The notes: generated by a model from the sequence alone, not told the origin. Shown: positions 1 through 8,329, counted from the stretch's first letter. The stretch: DNA of 64,000 nucleotides from Mariniphaga sp. (GCA_024636975.1 JAGXGA010000029.1:124001-188000); one strand, 5' to 3'. A program made the numbers and translations.

Positions 1-2
1 GG

Positions 3-209
3 GTAATCGCAACAGCTACCATTCATATTTGGCAAGTCTATGGGGTTCTCGATGCTTTTCTTTCTATGAGCTCATGGTATTACAGGTACTATTCCGGCGG
101 ATATAGAAGCGCGAAAAACCTGGCAGCAGCTAAAATTGAACATGAAAAAGAACAAGTTTACCTGACAGTTCTTTCTCTTATTCAACAAAATTTGAATACC
201 GTAAAATGA
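3..209 (+). CDS. C-terminal end of a membrane-associated hypothetical protein (5' truncated by window edge)
   Basis: An open frame runs in from the left edge and stops with TGA at 207-209, giving the last 68 residues of a protein. It starts with a hydrophobic stretch (VIATATIHIWQVYGVLDAFL), then an aromatic-rich segment with SWYYRYYSGGYRSAKN, and ends in a charged helix. The Ser-Trp-Tyr...Tyr-Gly-Gly...Ala-Lys-Asn pattern recalls the C-terminal part of small multi-pass membrane proteins of Bacteroidota, but I cannot name the family. Its stop overlaps the ATG of the next gene (ATGA), so the two are probably translated as a pair. Confidence 0.6.
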   Translation, partial: VIATATIHIWQVYGVLDAFLSMSSWYYRYYSGGYRSAKNLAAAKIEHEKEQVYLTVLSLIQQNLNTVK

Positions 210-940
210 ATTTACGTCTGGTATTGATTATAATGCTTTTAATCGCTTTTGGGAAAAAAACTTTTTCGGAAAATAGCGACAGCATTATAAATGCCATTTT
301 TAAAATGATATATAATGAAGAATATGAGCAAGCTGGTGTGGCAATTGCAAAATCATACCAGAAGGTCGATTCTTTTTCTTTGGGAATACTGAAAATAGAT
401 CTTTGCTGGTGGGAATTTATAAAGTCAAAAAATGGCTATAAAAGTAAGGAACTGAATGATCTAATCGAAGGGTTCACTAATTCAGGCAGTAATCCAGAAG
501 ATGAAAAAATTAGGCGATTAATAGCCTCTTCATACCAAATACGGCTTGAATTTAAAAGGTACAATATAATTCGAGCCACTGTTTTAAGATCGGAAATCAA
601 AGAACTTCTTAACGAAATTAAAAAGGAGGATCTTACTTTTTCAGAGAACAGGTTAAAACTACTGGATTTATATGCATCATTATTCCTGTATTTCGATAAT
701 CTGATAAACCCGCTTTTCGCAGAAAGCAAACGTACCAGCCGGGCAAATGCCCTGATGTCACTCGAAAAATTTACCACCGACAATGATTTAGTTGTCCAAA
801 CAATGGCCAGCTATTTTTTAGGTAAAATATTTCTCGAAATTGAAAAGGATTCCCAAAAAGGAAAGTGCTGTTTTGAATTGCTATCCACTAATTTCCCTCA
901 TAATTCACTTTTTATTGAATTGCTGGAAAATTGCAAATAA
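206..940 (+). CDS. Secreted helical-repeat (TPR-like) hypothetical protein
   Basis: A 244-residue protein with an N-terminal signal peptide (about residues 1-21) followed by an almost entirely alpha-helical body. Pairs of amphipathic helices (for example around residues 30-60 and 180-240, with motifs such as ASYFLGKIFLE) look like degenerate tetratricopeptide units. There are no catalytic motifs and I do not recognise a named family. The ATG overlaps the stop of the upstream membrane protein gene, so it probably acts with that protein at the envelope. Its 3' end abuts the remnant of a GntP-type permease gene, which suggests that a rearrangement joined these two pieces of DNA. Confidence 0.7.
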   Translation: MNLRLVLIIMLLIAFGKKTFSENSDSIINAIFKMIYNEEYEQAGVAIAKSYQKVDSFSLGILKIDLCWWEFIKSKNGYKSKELNDLIEGFTNSGSNPEDEKIRRLIASSYQIRLEFKRYNIIRATVLRSEIKELLNEIKKEDLTFSENRLKLLDLYASLFLYFDNLINPLFAESKRTSRANALMSLEKFTTDNDLVVQTMASYFLGKIFLEIEKDSQKGKCCFELLSTNFPHNSLFIELLENCK

Positions 941-1161
941 TCAGCGAGTTCGATCTTAATGATACGCAACGGGCACTGGTTGTAATTGCCATTGCATCGG
1001 GCGCCACCGTGTTGTCGAATATTAATGACAGTGACTTATGGCTGGTGTAATAATAGCTATGAATGAATTAAAAGCAAACCCTGTAATCCTTGACTGTGAT
1101 GGAAACCATCATTGCATTCTCCGGGCTGGTATTTAAACTACTTGCCAGTTTATTGTATTAA
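940..1161 (+). pseudogene. Remnant of a GntP-family gluconate/organic-acid permease (C-terminal fragments, frameshifted)
   Basis: Two short pieces in different frames read like the end of a GntP permease. Frame one (940-1050) gives FDLNDTQRALVVIAIASGA then TVLSNINDSDLWLV and a stop, matching the conserved Gly-Ala...Ser-(His/Asn)-Val/Ile-Asn-Asp-Ser-x-Phe/Leu-Trp-Leu-Val signature of the penultimate helix. Frame two (1093-1161) gives TVMETIIAFSGLVFKLLASL and a stop, matching the Trp-(Ser/Thr)-Val-Met-Glu-Thr-Ile terminal helix. A fragment MNELKAN from a third frame (about 1061-1080) lies between them where family members have the linker. The remaining roughly 380 residues are missing. The family assignment is from memory of its signatures; the frameshifts are visible. 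Confidence 0.65.
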
Positions 1162-1330
1162 TATGCTTCCATGACTAATATTTGTATAAAATTTACCCTG
1201 TAAACAATTTATTGCGTGTTTTTTCAAACTTCGGATCTTTCCGAAAAATACTACCCAGTGCAGTTATACCCGCCATCATCCTAAACTAATCCTGCAATTC
1301 AATTGTTAGGAAAGTACTAATTCGGAACCT

Positions 1331-2167
1331 ATGATTAATCCACGATTCTTAATAATTATGGCTGTTGGAGCTGTTGTCACAGGTGTGTTTACATGGCTGG
1401 TAACATTGCCTGTTTTCATTACTCCGCTTTACCGGTCGGAAGCCCTCATTTATGTTCCGCTAACCATTCCGTCGCGACAAATTGAACAGCAGGGAATAGG
1501 ATTTGCAAGCGACATAGAAATCGACGGTCACCTCCAGATCTTTCAATCGGCACGAATGCGTGACAGCCTGATCAAAAGGTATAATCTTGATCAGCAACTG
1601 AATGTCGATTTAGATGAAACCGGAGGGTTAAGCAGGCTTTATGAAAAAATAGACAGCCGGATAAAATTTGAAAAAACAAGGTTCAGTTCGGTAGCTGTAA
1701 TTGTACTGAATCCCGACCCCGTTCTGGCAGCTGAGATGGCAAATGTTATTGTTAATCTAGGCGATGTAATTAAAGAAGATATTCTTTATGAAAACCGCAG
1801 GAAAGCCTTTTTACAGTCTCAACAGCACTATGATACTAAATATCAAAGTGTGAAATTAATGGAACAAACGATCGACTCACTTGAAAATTCCCAAACCGAT
1901 TTAGGCAAAGGCAGCGAAATCTTCAGGTTAAAAAACCAATATGCCACAGAAATTCAGGAACTGGCATCACGCAAAAACCACCTCGAAATGGTGGAACGCG
2001 ATTTTAACACCGGCCTCCCCGGATCGTATATTGTTTCAAGGGCAATACCCGCAGCAAAACCTCATTGGCCCAACCGCAAACTTTTGGTTGCCGGTTCAGT
2101 TATTGCTTTCATTTTTTTTCTGTTAGTAATCGAAATTGTAAAACAAAATGCCAAATCAACGGGATAA
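1331..2167 (+). CDS. Wzz-type polysaccharide chain-length determinant
   Basis: A 278-residue inner-membrane protein with the typical Wzz layout: a transmembrane helix at about residues 6-30, a periplasmic domain starting with the YRSEALIYVP strand, a long helical/coiled-coil section (about 145-225), then PxxPxxPN (PAAKPHWPNRK, about 238-248) and a second membrane helix (about 249-268). Such proteins set the modal length of surface polysaccharide made by the Wzy pathway. It lacks the cytoplasmic tyrosine kinase domain found in longer homologues. Its 3' end overlaps the O-antigen ligase gene by 20 bases, so the two are cotranscribed, in keeping with a joint role in polysaccharide assembly. Confidence 0.8.
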   Translation: MINPRFLIIMAVGAVVTGVFTWLVTLPVFITPLYRSEALIYVPLTIPSRQIEQQGIGFASDIEIDGHLQIFQSARMRDSLIKRYNLDQQLNVDLDETGGLSRLYEKIDSRIKFEKTRFSSVAVIVLNPDPVLAAEMANVIVNLGDVIKEDILYENRRKAFLQSQQHYDTKYQSVKLMEQTIDSLENSQTDLGKGSEIFRLKNQYATEIQELASRKNHLEMVERDFNTGLPGSYIVSRAIPAAKPHWPNRKLLVAGSVIAFIFFLLVIEIVKQNAKSTG

Positions 2168-3617
2168 CTATTTAAAATTAATTTTCCCCCTTTTGATTCT
2201 TCCGTTGCTTACAGCAGGTTGTTTTTGGCTTGGATTATACAACTCCACTTTTTTTATCCCTTTGGCAGTCTTAATAATTTTATCCATAGCCTGGTTGGTT
2301 GTCAGGTTGAATTTACAGGTTTACCTTGTAAAACTGATGGCATTATTATTGCCATTTTCCTTTGAACTTCCACTTACTTCCGGTATCATGATTCAGTTTC
2401 CGGGTGAGATACTCACAGGTATTGCAGCAGTTACAGTTATTATTGAAATAATTATTCAGCCATCAGCTCTAAAGTCATACCTATCCGGAGAGGTTCGTTA
2501 TGCATTACCCCTGGTTATTATCTTCTTTGTAAGTCTGCTTTTATCATCAATGCCCGTTGTTTCCGCAAAATATACAATAATCAGCATTACATATATTTTG
2601 GTATTTCTATTTCTCCTTAAAAAATTGTTTGTTTCCAATCCTGGATTGTTCCGTCAAATGATTGTTCTTTACAGTCTGAGCTTTTCGCTGGTAATTCTAT
2701 ATGCTTCTTACCGGTTTTTGCAGTATGACCTGAACCAGGTGGTTGCAAAAGGTATTTTTCGACCATGGTATAAAGATCATACCATAACGGGGGCATCAGC
2801 ATCAATCCTTTGTGCCTTTTGGCTGGCCGGAAGCTATTCTGCCAAACGACCAGTTGACCGCTTAATGATGGCAGCAGCCGGTTTCTTTTTTTTATATGCT
2901 GTACTTCTCACCCACAGCAGAGCAGCCATTTTAAGTGTGGCAGTATTTGTATTTGTATGGTTGATTCTACAAATTAAAATTCATCCCAGGTATCTTGCAA
3001 TATTTGGCACCATTCTCCTTATAATGATTATAGGTTTACGAAAGCCACTGTATGACAGGCTGTACTACAATAAATATGTTTCACATAAACAGAATATGGA
3101 ATGGTCGGAGTTTATTAAATCGACCGGAAATGTAACTACTGACGATTCAAACGTGGAAAGATTAAACAGGTGGTATGCCGGGATAAAAATGTTCACTGAC
3201 CGGCCGGTAACTGGTTTTGGTCCCGGAACCTATCAGTTTGTTTATATTCCCTATCAAAATAAACAGTTGACTAACCGGTTAACGGTATCCAATCCATACA
3301 AAATACCGGAAAATTCAGGGGGAACAGCTCATTCGGAGTATATTCTGGCATTAAGTGAAATGGGATTGCCCGGATTTGCCGCCCTGATTTTTTTAATAGG
3401 CCGCTGGATATGGTTGGTTTTTGTGAAAGCACTCAATCATCCAGCCCGAAAAAAAATTATTGTTGTATTTGCTGCTTTATCTACCTACCTGTTTCACGCT
3501 TTCGTTAACAACTTCCTGAACACCGATAAGTTTGCCTTCCTGTTCTGGGGAATGGCTGCCTGTTTAATATCCTTATATGAATTAAACCATGACAAACAAT
3601 TACTACAAAAGCGTTAA
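2148..3617 (+). CDS. O-antigen ligase/polymerase family membrane protein (Wzy_C domain)
   Basis: A 489-residue polytopic membrane protein with about 10-12 hydrophobic helices. The large loop and the motif THSRAAILS (about residue 254) followed by HSEYILALSEMGLPG (about 394-408) are hallmarks of the Wzy_C/WaaL family, which ligates undecaprenyl-linked O-antigen to lipid A-core or polymerises repeat units on the periplasmic face. Sequence alone does not separate ligase from polymerase. It overlaps the Wzz-like gene upstream and the methyltransferase gene downstream, giving a tightly packed three-gene operon. No glycosyltransferases or flippase are next to it, so the rest of the pathway is elsewhere or upstream of the window. 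Confidence 0.8.
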   Translation: MPNQRDNYLKLIFPLLILPLLTAGCFWLGLYNSTFFIPLAVLIILSIAWLVVRLNLQVYLVKLMALLLPFSFELPLTSGIMIQFPGEILTGIAAVTVIIEIIIQPSALKSYLSGEVRYALPLVIIFFVSLLLSSMPVVSAKYTIISITYILVFLFLLKKLFVSNPGLFRQMIVLYSLSFSLVILYASYRFLQYDLNQVVAKGIFRPWYKDHTITGASASILCAFWLAGSYSAKRPVDRLMMAAAGFFFLYAVLLTHSRAAILSVAVFVFVWLILQIKIHPRYLAIFGTILLIMIIGLRKPLYDRLYYNKYVSHKQNMEWSEFIKSTGNVTTDDSNVERLNRWYAGIKMFTDRPVTGFGPGTYQFVYIPYQNKQLTNRLTVSNPYKIPENSGGTAHSEYILALSEMGLPGFAALIFLIGRWIWLVFVKALNHPARKKIIVVFAALSTYLFHAFVNNFLNTDKFAFLFWGMAACLISLYELNHDKQLLQKR

Positions 3618-4386
3618 AACCTATTATGATGAGGATGCCAACGATTTCGACAACCGGTATTGGCAGAATCCGGTTTTGCAAATAATCAGGCAATCGTTCA
3701 GGGAAGAAGTTAAAAATCATCCCATGAGCAATATCCTTGAAATCGGATTCGGAACGGGCCTCGATATGGTACATTTTGGCATTACACATCCCGAAACGAA
3801 AGTGTACGGAATCGATATTTCAAAAGAAATGTGCAGGATCGCTGAAAACAAAAGGGTAAAGCATGGCCTGGAAAATGTTTTTATTAAAGAAGGAGTTGTG
3901 GAAGATATTGAACTTTTATTTCCCGGACAGAAATTCGATTTGATTTATGTTTTTTTTGGTGCTCTGAATACTGTTGCCGATTTGAATGAAACTGCCAGGA
4001 TATTAACCAACAGGTTAACCAAAAATGGCATTATGGTACTTAGTTTTGTCAATAAGTACTACATCGCAGGTATGCTTATTGAACTGGTAAAACTCCGTTT
4101 TAAAAATGCGTTTGCCCGATTGCGGCCAGTTTGGGGAGGGTACTCTCCTGTAAAGTACCTGACGAGCCGTTGTTACAGTCCGCGCGAAATAACTAAAGCA
4201 TTTTCAGAACTTGATGTGCTAAAAAAAAGAGGATATTGTATTCTGCATCCTGCCTGGTATTATCCCAACCTTAACCGCCGGCTGGGGAAAATCCGTAACG
4301 TACTTTGGAAAGCAGACAATTTAATAAATAAAACCTTTCTGTGGAAATTTGGGGAGTATTCCTTATTTGTATTCAAGAAGCGGTAA
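3589..4386 (+). CDS. Class I SAM-dependent methyltransferase
   Basis: A 265-residue soluble protein with a Rossmann-type methyltransferase domain. Motif I is ILEIGFGTGLDM (residues 49-60). It is followed by an acidic strand end (VYGIDISKEMCRIAE), which binds the ribose of S-adenosylmethionine, and by FDLIYVFFGALN, the motif IV region. The substrate cannot be told; given its overlap of 29 bases with the O-antigen ligase gene, methylation of a sugar or lipid carrier in surface polysaccharide assembly is a reasonable inference. Its 3' end overlaps the convergent SDR gene by 24 bases, so the two genes meet tail to tail with shared coding bases. Confidence 0.8.
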   Translation: MTNNYYKSVKTYYDEDANDFDNRYWQNPVLQIIRQSFREEVKNHPMSNILEIGFGTGLDMVHFGITHPETKVYGIDISKEMCRIAENKRVKHGLENVFIKEGVVEDIELLFPGQKFDLIYVFFGALNTVADLNETARILTNRLTKNGIMVLSFVNKYYIAGMLIELVKLRFKNAFARLRPVWGGYSPVKYLTSRCYSPREITKAFSELDVLKKRGYCILHPAWYYPNLNRRLGKIRNVLWKADNLINKTFLWKFGEYSLFVFKKR

Positions 4387-5298
4387 TACTTTTTCAAATA
4401 TCGAATCCAGATCGGGTGCCAACGGACGAAAATTTTCATACATCAGGGAGTGCTCAGTTGAAAGCGGAATGGATGATGTTAGTGCTGTAGCAACCGTTTT
4501 ACCATAAAGTCGGACCAGTTGGTTCATTGGAACTTCATCCACACCTGCATTAAGTTTTCCTGCCAGTACTTTGGAAAATTGCTTTTGCGGTAAAGGGGGG
4601 AAAGCAAAGATGTTCAGGTTTTGTCTCGCCGCACCATCAGCGGCCAGCCGGTCAATTAACCGGGCACAGTCGTCTAATCCTATAACCGACATCAGCTGAC
4701 TGCCATCGCCGTAATAAGGTATCTTTCCGCTTTTAAGGTAGTGCTTCCAGAAAAACTCCCGGAACCACGAATGTGGCCCGACTATCCAGCCGGGACGCGC
4801 AAAACGCACATCAAGTTTTCTTGTCTCCTGAACCTGAAGCCACGGTTGCTCTCCCCTGATGTACTGTTTTGCAAAAGAAACCGGTTTTAATGGGGTAACT
4901 TCCGTTGCCGGATTAGCGATATGCCGGGGGCCATACATGAGTGAACCTGAAACATATACCACAACAGGAGGCTTTTCAAGTGTTCTCAGTATTTCTGCCA
5001 ACCGTTGGTTTGCCCTAAAAGCTCTTTGTGAAGCCATTGCACGTGTAAAAATGTTCCCACCCGGAATCCGGGCCAGGTGAAATACAACATCAGGTGGATA
5101 CCTTCTAAGAATTCCCGGTTCAATGTTCGATATGCTTCCTGTAAAAGTATTATGGGTTTCGTAGTTCCTGAAAGGCATATTGTGGTGAAAAAGTATGAAA
5201 AGCCGGTTTTGAGAATTTGAAACAAGGTGCGAAACAAGAGCCTGCCCTATAAACCCGGTGGCACCAAATATCCAGATTCGCTTATGCTTATTATTCAT
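4363..5298 (-). CDS. NAD-dependent epimerase/dehydratase-fold protein with altered active site
   Basis: A 311-residue extended SDR protein. The nucleotide-binding motif GATGFIG is at residues 12-18 and the VVFHLA strand follows as in UDP-sugar epimerases and dehydratases. Where the family has the catalytic Tyr-x-x-x-Lys followed four residues later by Glu, this protein has Phe142-Ala-Lys-Gln-Tyr146-Ile-Arg-Gly-Glu, so both catalytic residues appear replaced. It may bind a nucleotide sugar without the usual hydride-transfer chemistry. I chose the ATG at 5298; an in-frame TTG at 5310 would add four residues. It lies directly downstream of the nucleotidyltransferase gene on the same strand and is likely cotranscribed. 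Confidence 0.75.
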   Translation of the reverse strand: MNNKHKRIWIFGATGFIGQALVSHLVSNSQNRLFILFHHNMPFRNYETHNTFTGSISNIEPGILRRYPPDVVFHLARIPGGNIFTRAMASQRAFRANQRLAEILRTLEKPPVVVYVSGSLMYGPRHIANPATEVTPLKPVSFAKQYIRGEQPWLQVQETRKLDVRFARPGWIVGPHSWFREFFWKHYLKSGKIPYYGDGSQLMSVIGLDDCARLIDRLAADGAARQNLNIFAFPPLPQKQFSKVLAGKLNAGVDEVPMNQLVRLYGKTVATALTSSIPLSTEHSLMYENFRPLAPDLDSIFEKVLPLLEYK

Positions 5299-5328
5299 TT
5301 CAGCAATCAAGTGGTTTTCCCTCTTATT

Positions 5329-6318
5329 CTAAAATTCACCCAGGCTAATTCCGAATTGCTTTTCAAATTCAGCAATTCTATTTCGAAACATTGACAATAC
5401 AACAGGGCGAAAATGATTAGGGTTGTACTGGGAAACATGCTTATTCCACAAAAGATCGGAGTCCGGACTTTCAATCATTTCTTTTCCATGTTTTTTAATC
5501 CAATACCTGGTTGTTGTTTTATAAAAAAAGTTATCGAGAAAGTCTCCCAAACGATTGTCTAGCATTATTTCCATTAATTTCTTAACCAAGGGATTACCTC
5601 TAATTGAATTCTCTTTTACCTGAACATGATTAGGAAAATAATTCCTTATCCAATCATTTGCATTCATAAACTGATCAAATAAACCGTGATTGTGCATGGG
5701 CAAAAGCAAGGCCACTTCTGTAGCCGTATAAATATTTCTTTCCTTTACTTCCATATTCTCGGTGTCGACAAGGTAGTTAATGCAAAAATTTCTGTGAGAA
5801 TTCAGTAAGAATATTTTTTTGAACAATATAAGGAGTGTTCGGGAAAGCCAAAGTCTGTTGGGACATGTAATTATAAAATAGTCGATATCGCTGTTTCTAT
5901 CCATGTACCCTTTTGAGAGCGATCCGGAAATAAAAACACCCCGGGTAAAGGGAAAGCTGGCTATTATTGAAGAAAAAAGCCGGGCATTTTTCATACGTTT
6001 TGCAGCAAGTTTGTTTCCTGCAATCCTTTTTGATATTTTTTCTTCATTGTCACCGACAAAATAATATCCCGACCTGTAATTTACCATCCCGCTCTCCAAA
6101 AGAGATTTAAGAGTTATCAGCCCGTCATTTCTTGTAAAATCATTACATGCCGAGTAATCCAGAATTTCATCCTGTGTCAGGGGATAGGAAAAAATATCGA
6201 AATAAATCAGGGTTCTTAAAAATGAAGACGCAAGTTTATTATTAGCCTTACCATATTGGCCGGCAGCACAATCAGGGGGGTTATTGTTTGTTTTTTGAAA
6301 ACTTACAGCACTGTTCAT
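5329..6318 (-). CDS. Nucleotidyltransferase-fold protein with N-terminal winged-helix-like region
   Basis: A 329-residue protein. Its middle holds the nucleotidyltransferase signature: FISGSLSKG (Gly-Ser at about 132-133) followed by NSDIDYFII with two metal-binding aspartates at 144 and 146, as in the DNA polymerase beta superfamily. The first 100 residues (YFDIFSYPLTQDEIL onward) look like a small winged helix. Related proteins occur near polysaccharide and glycosyltransferase genes in many bacteria, but their substrate is not something I can state. The ATG at 6318 is preferred to a TTG at 6369. The SDR-fold gene follows after about 30 bases, so this is the first gene of a two-gene operon. 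Confidence 0.7.
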   Translation of the reverse strand: MNSAVSFQKTNNNPPDCAAGQYGKANNKLASSFLRTLIYFDIFSYPLTQDEILDYSACNDFTRNDGLITLKSLLESGMVNYRSGYYFVGDNEEKISKRIAGNKLAAKRMKNARLFSSIIASFPFTRGVFISGSLSKGYMDRNSDIDYFIITCPNRLWLSRTLLILFKKIFLLNSHRNFCINYLVDTENMEVKERNIYTATEVALLLPMHNHGLFDQFMNANDWIRNYFPNHVQVKENSIRGNPLVKKLMEIMLDNRLGDFLDNFFYKTTTRYWIKKHGKEMIESPDSDLLWNKHVSQYNPNHFRPVVLSMFRNRIAEFEKQFGISLGEF

Positions 6319-6454
6319 AACGTAAACAGATTCATTTTCAGGAGATTTATACAACTGTCCCTGTTGCAATAACGATAAACTTCCGGGAATTGTTCAACCT
6401 TAAAACACTGGTTAATGTAAGTTCAGTTTGATTAAAAATTTTAATGGCACCGGA

Positions 6455-6871
6455 TTATTGCCATAATACCATCTGGCGCTTGTCGATACAAAAGGAATCG
6501 CTTTTGCAGGAAGGGCATACAGCTCCTTTCAGCCTGTGAATGTTGGTCAGTTTGAGGCGTGCCCGGCACTGCAGGCAACGAAATTCGCTTTTGTGGAGTA
6601 TCTTGCCGTTGCACAAAACCTTCACTTCAACTTTATCATAGAGTAACCTGCAATGCGGGCATTTATAAATTTTAAATCCTGCATCAACCGTTAAACTGCC
6701 TTCAGCTTTTGCCAATTTATTCAAAACACGATGGGTGTTGTGATGGAAGATAATTTTCCTGTTGTCTAAATAGGTATCCAATGGTTGCCGATGAACCAGG
6801 TAACCACGGCCTTCGTTAAAACGGACTTCATAACCGCACCGGCCGCATCGGTATGTATAGGCTTGTCCCAT
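6455..6871 (-). CDS. Multi-zinc-ribbon protein
   Basis: A 138-residue protein with four CxxC knuckles at residues 9/12, 71/74, 99/102 and 119/122, enough for two zinc ribbons. The first pair is in YRCGRCGYEVRF, resembling the zinc ribbon of small regulatory proteins; the last is in VCPSCKSDSF. The middle (residues 25-65) is basic and His-rich. No enzymatic motif is visible and I do not know its role; nucleic acid binding or protein contacts are possible. It is transcribed away from the peroxiredoxin gene, with a 442-base region holding phased repeats between them. Confidence 0.7.
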   Translation of the reverse strand: MGQAYTYRCGRCGYEVRFNEGRGYLVHRQPLDTYLDNRKIIFHHNTHRVLNKLAKAEGSLTVDAGFKIYKCPHCRLLYDKVEVKVLCNGKILHKSEFRCLQCRARLKLTNIHRLKGAVCPSCKSDSFCIDKRQMVLWQ

Positions 6872-6980
6872 GCTGATTAAATGTACGAAAATTACTGATT
6901 CCTAATATACTAATCCCGGATATTATTTCTGATCTGACCACTTTCCTAAAAATATCAGCTGGTAAACATCAATGACTGGA

Positions 6981-7086
6981 CCATGCTAAAGTCGGATCAA
7001 ACTCACATTAAACTCACATTAAACTCGCATTAAACTCACAATAAATTCACTCAATCGCGAAGTCGATGCGAAATTATTGTGTGTTT
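6981..7086. repeat. Intergenic element A: phased 11-bp direct repeats with an inverted arm
   Basis: From 6999 to 7053 five units repeat with an exact 11-bp period: AAACTCACATT twice, then AAACTCGCATT, AAACTCACAAT and AAATTCACTCA. A weaker unit, AAAGTCGGATC, precedes them (6988-6998), and CTGGACCATG lies just before (6977-6986). The unit at 7032-7044 (AAACTCACAATAA) is answered by TTATTGTGTGTTT at 7074-7086, an inverted repeat with one mismatch, with TCGC/GCGA inside it. The rest of the 6872-7313 gap holds only AT-rich sequence and the small palindrome described below. The same repeat pattern occurs at two other intergenic sites in this window. Confidence 0.8.
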
Positions 7087-7273
7087 ATTCTGAAAATAAA
7101 CCCTGATTAAACAGGCCATGGCCATTCTTTGATAAGCTTAAATTAGCCTTGCTATATATTAAAACCTGCTCCCGGTAGCAGTTTTATTAATATACACAAA
7201 CAGGTTTTATTAAGGGAGAGATGGAAAAGTGTACTGATTAAAAAATCCTGTAACCTCCAACTTTTCTTCTTTA

Positions 7274-7294
7274 TAACTGTTTTGTTAACAGTTA
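7274..7294. promoter_or_regulatory. Inverted repeat upstream of the peroxiredoxin gene (possible operator)
   Basis: TAACTGTT (7274-7281) and AACAGTTA (7287-7294) form a perfect 8-bp inverted repeat with a 5-bp spacer, ending 19 bases before the peroxiredoxin ATG. The symmetry and position suit a dimeric repressor or activator site, perhaps redox-responsive. No specific regulator can be named from the sequence. Confidence 0.4.
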
Positions 7295-7313
7295 CTAATA
7301 AAAAAACAAAATA

Positions 7314-7874
7314 ATGAAAACACTATTTGTATTGCTATTAACAGCACTTACCTCAGGTCTCTTTGCACAAAACGGACTTGAAGTAGGCGATAAAGTTCCC
7401 AATTTTAAAGCCACTACCGATGACGGAAGTACCTGGGAACTCAAAAATAACCTGGACAATGAATACCTTGTGGTCTATTTTTATCCGGCCGCTATGACGG
7501 GTGGATGTACAAAACAGGCCTGTGCCTACCGTGACTTGAGCAGCGATTTGAAGTCGCAGAATGCAAAGGTGGTAGGAGTTAGTGGTGACAGACCTGAAAA
7601 CCTTGAGTTCTTCAGGCAGGCCCATAACCTGAACTTCACCCTGCTTTCTGATTTATCGGGTGAGATTGCAGAAAAGTTTGGTGTACCAATACGTGAGGGA
7701 GGTGCTAACAAAGGAGAATTTGACGGACAGAATTATGAATTTGAAAGAGATGTCACCACCAGCCGGTGGACTTATATCCTTGATAAAGATGGCAAGGTGG
7801 TGTATAAAAACGATCAGGTTGATGCAGTAAAGGATTCAGAGGAAGTTGTAAGCTTTTTGAAGGAAAACTCCTGA
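7314..7874 (+). CDS. Secreted/periplasmic peroxiredoxin, BCP-like
   Basis: A 186-residue thiol peroxidase with a cleavable signal peptide (residues 1-18, ending LFAQ). The AhpC/TSA fold carries FYPAAMTGGCTKQACAYRD with the peroxidatic Cys65 and a resolving Cys70 five residues on, the arrangement of many bacterioferritin-comigratory-protein-type peroxiredoxins. It reduces hydrogen and organic peroxides using thiol donors. The signal peptide places it outside the cytoplasm, unlike E. coli Bcp. A small secreted protein gene follows 41 bases downstream on the same strand. Confidence 0.88.
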   Translation: MKTLFVLLLTALTSGLFAQNGLEVGDKVPNFKATTDDGSTWELKNNLDNEYLVVYFYPAAMTGGCTKQACAYRDLSSDLKSQNAKVVGVSGDRPENLEFFRQAHNLNFTLLSDLSGEIAEKFGVPIREGGANKGEFDGQNYEFERDVTTSRWTYILDKDGKVVYKNDQVDAVKDSEEVVSFLKENS

Positions 7875-7915
7875 ATATAAGAAAATAGCTCTATCTTCGG
7901 CAAAAATCTGAACTT

Positions 7916-8329
7916 ATGATTAAACTAACTTCTGCTTTTATTGCCATGATTTTCATTATGGTGTTTTTTCCGTCGCGTACAATGGCGCAAACAATCCGTT
8001 CGGGGGATGAAAATGTTGCCATTGAGCTTTATAACAGAACCACAAATGAGTATTACACTTATTATGCAAAACTGGAAAGAATGCTTACAACACCTTCAGG
8101 AAATTTTCTACGCACAGTGTCCTTAAATATCGGTCAGGATGAACCTATAATGAATTTTTCAGGGCCACGAAAGATATTTGAGGTAAAAATGCAATACGAT
8201 ATTGATGGCGACGGTACTGATGAGGATATTGTTGATACCATGGCTGTCCTTACCCGAAGCGGAAATCTCAAGTTTGTTTACCATTACAATGGGGCAGGCA
8301 ACAGGCTTCCGCGAGGCTGGGATTTCTGA
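7916..8329 (+). CDS. Small secreted hypothetical protein
   Basis: A 137-residue protein with a clear signal peptide (residues 1-25, ending TMAQ) and a mature part of about 112 residues rich in beta-strand pattern. It contains an acidic turn DIDGDGTDEDIVDT (about residues 97-110) that resembles a single calcium-binding repeat. I do not recognise a family. It is 41 bases downstream of the peroxiredoxin gene and may be read from the same promoter. It meets the convergent rmuC gene after only five bases. Confidence 0.6.
   Translation: MIKLTSAFIAMIFIMVFFPSRTMAQTIRSGDENVAIELYNRTTNEYYTYYAKLERMLTTPSGNFLRTVSLNIGQDEPIMNFSGPRKIFEVKMQYDIDGDGTDEDIVDTMAVLTRSGNLKFVYHYNGAGNRLPRGWDF

Noticed and set aside
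6999-7053. CRISPR array
   Set aside because: The repeats are 11 bases with no unique spacers between them and no cas genes nearby.
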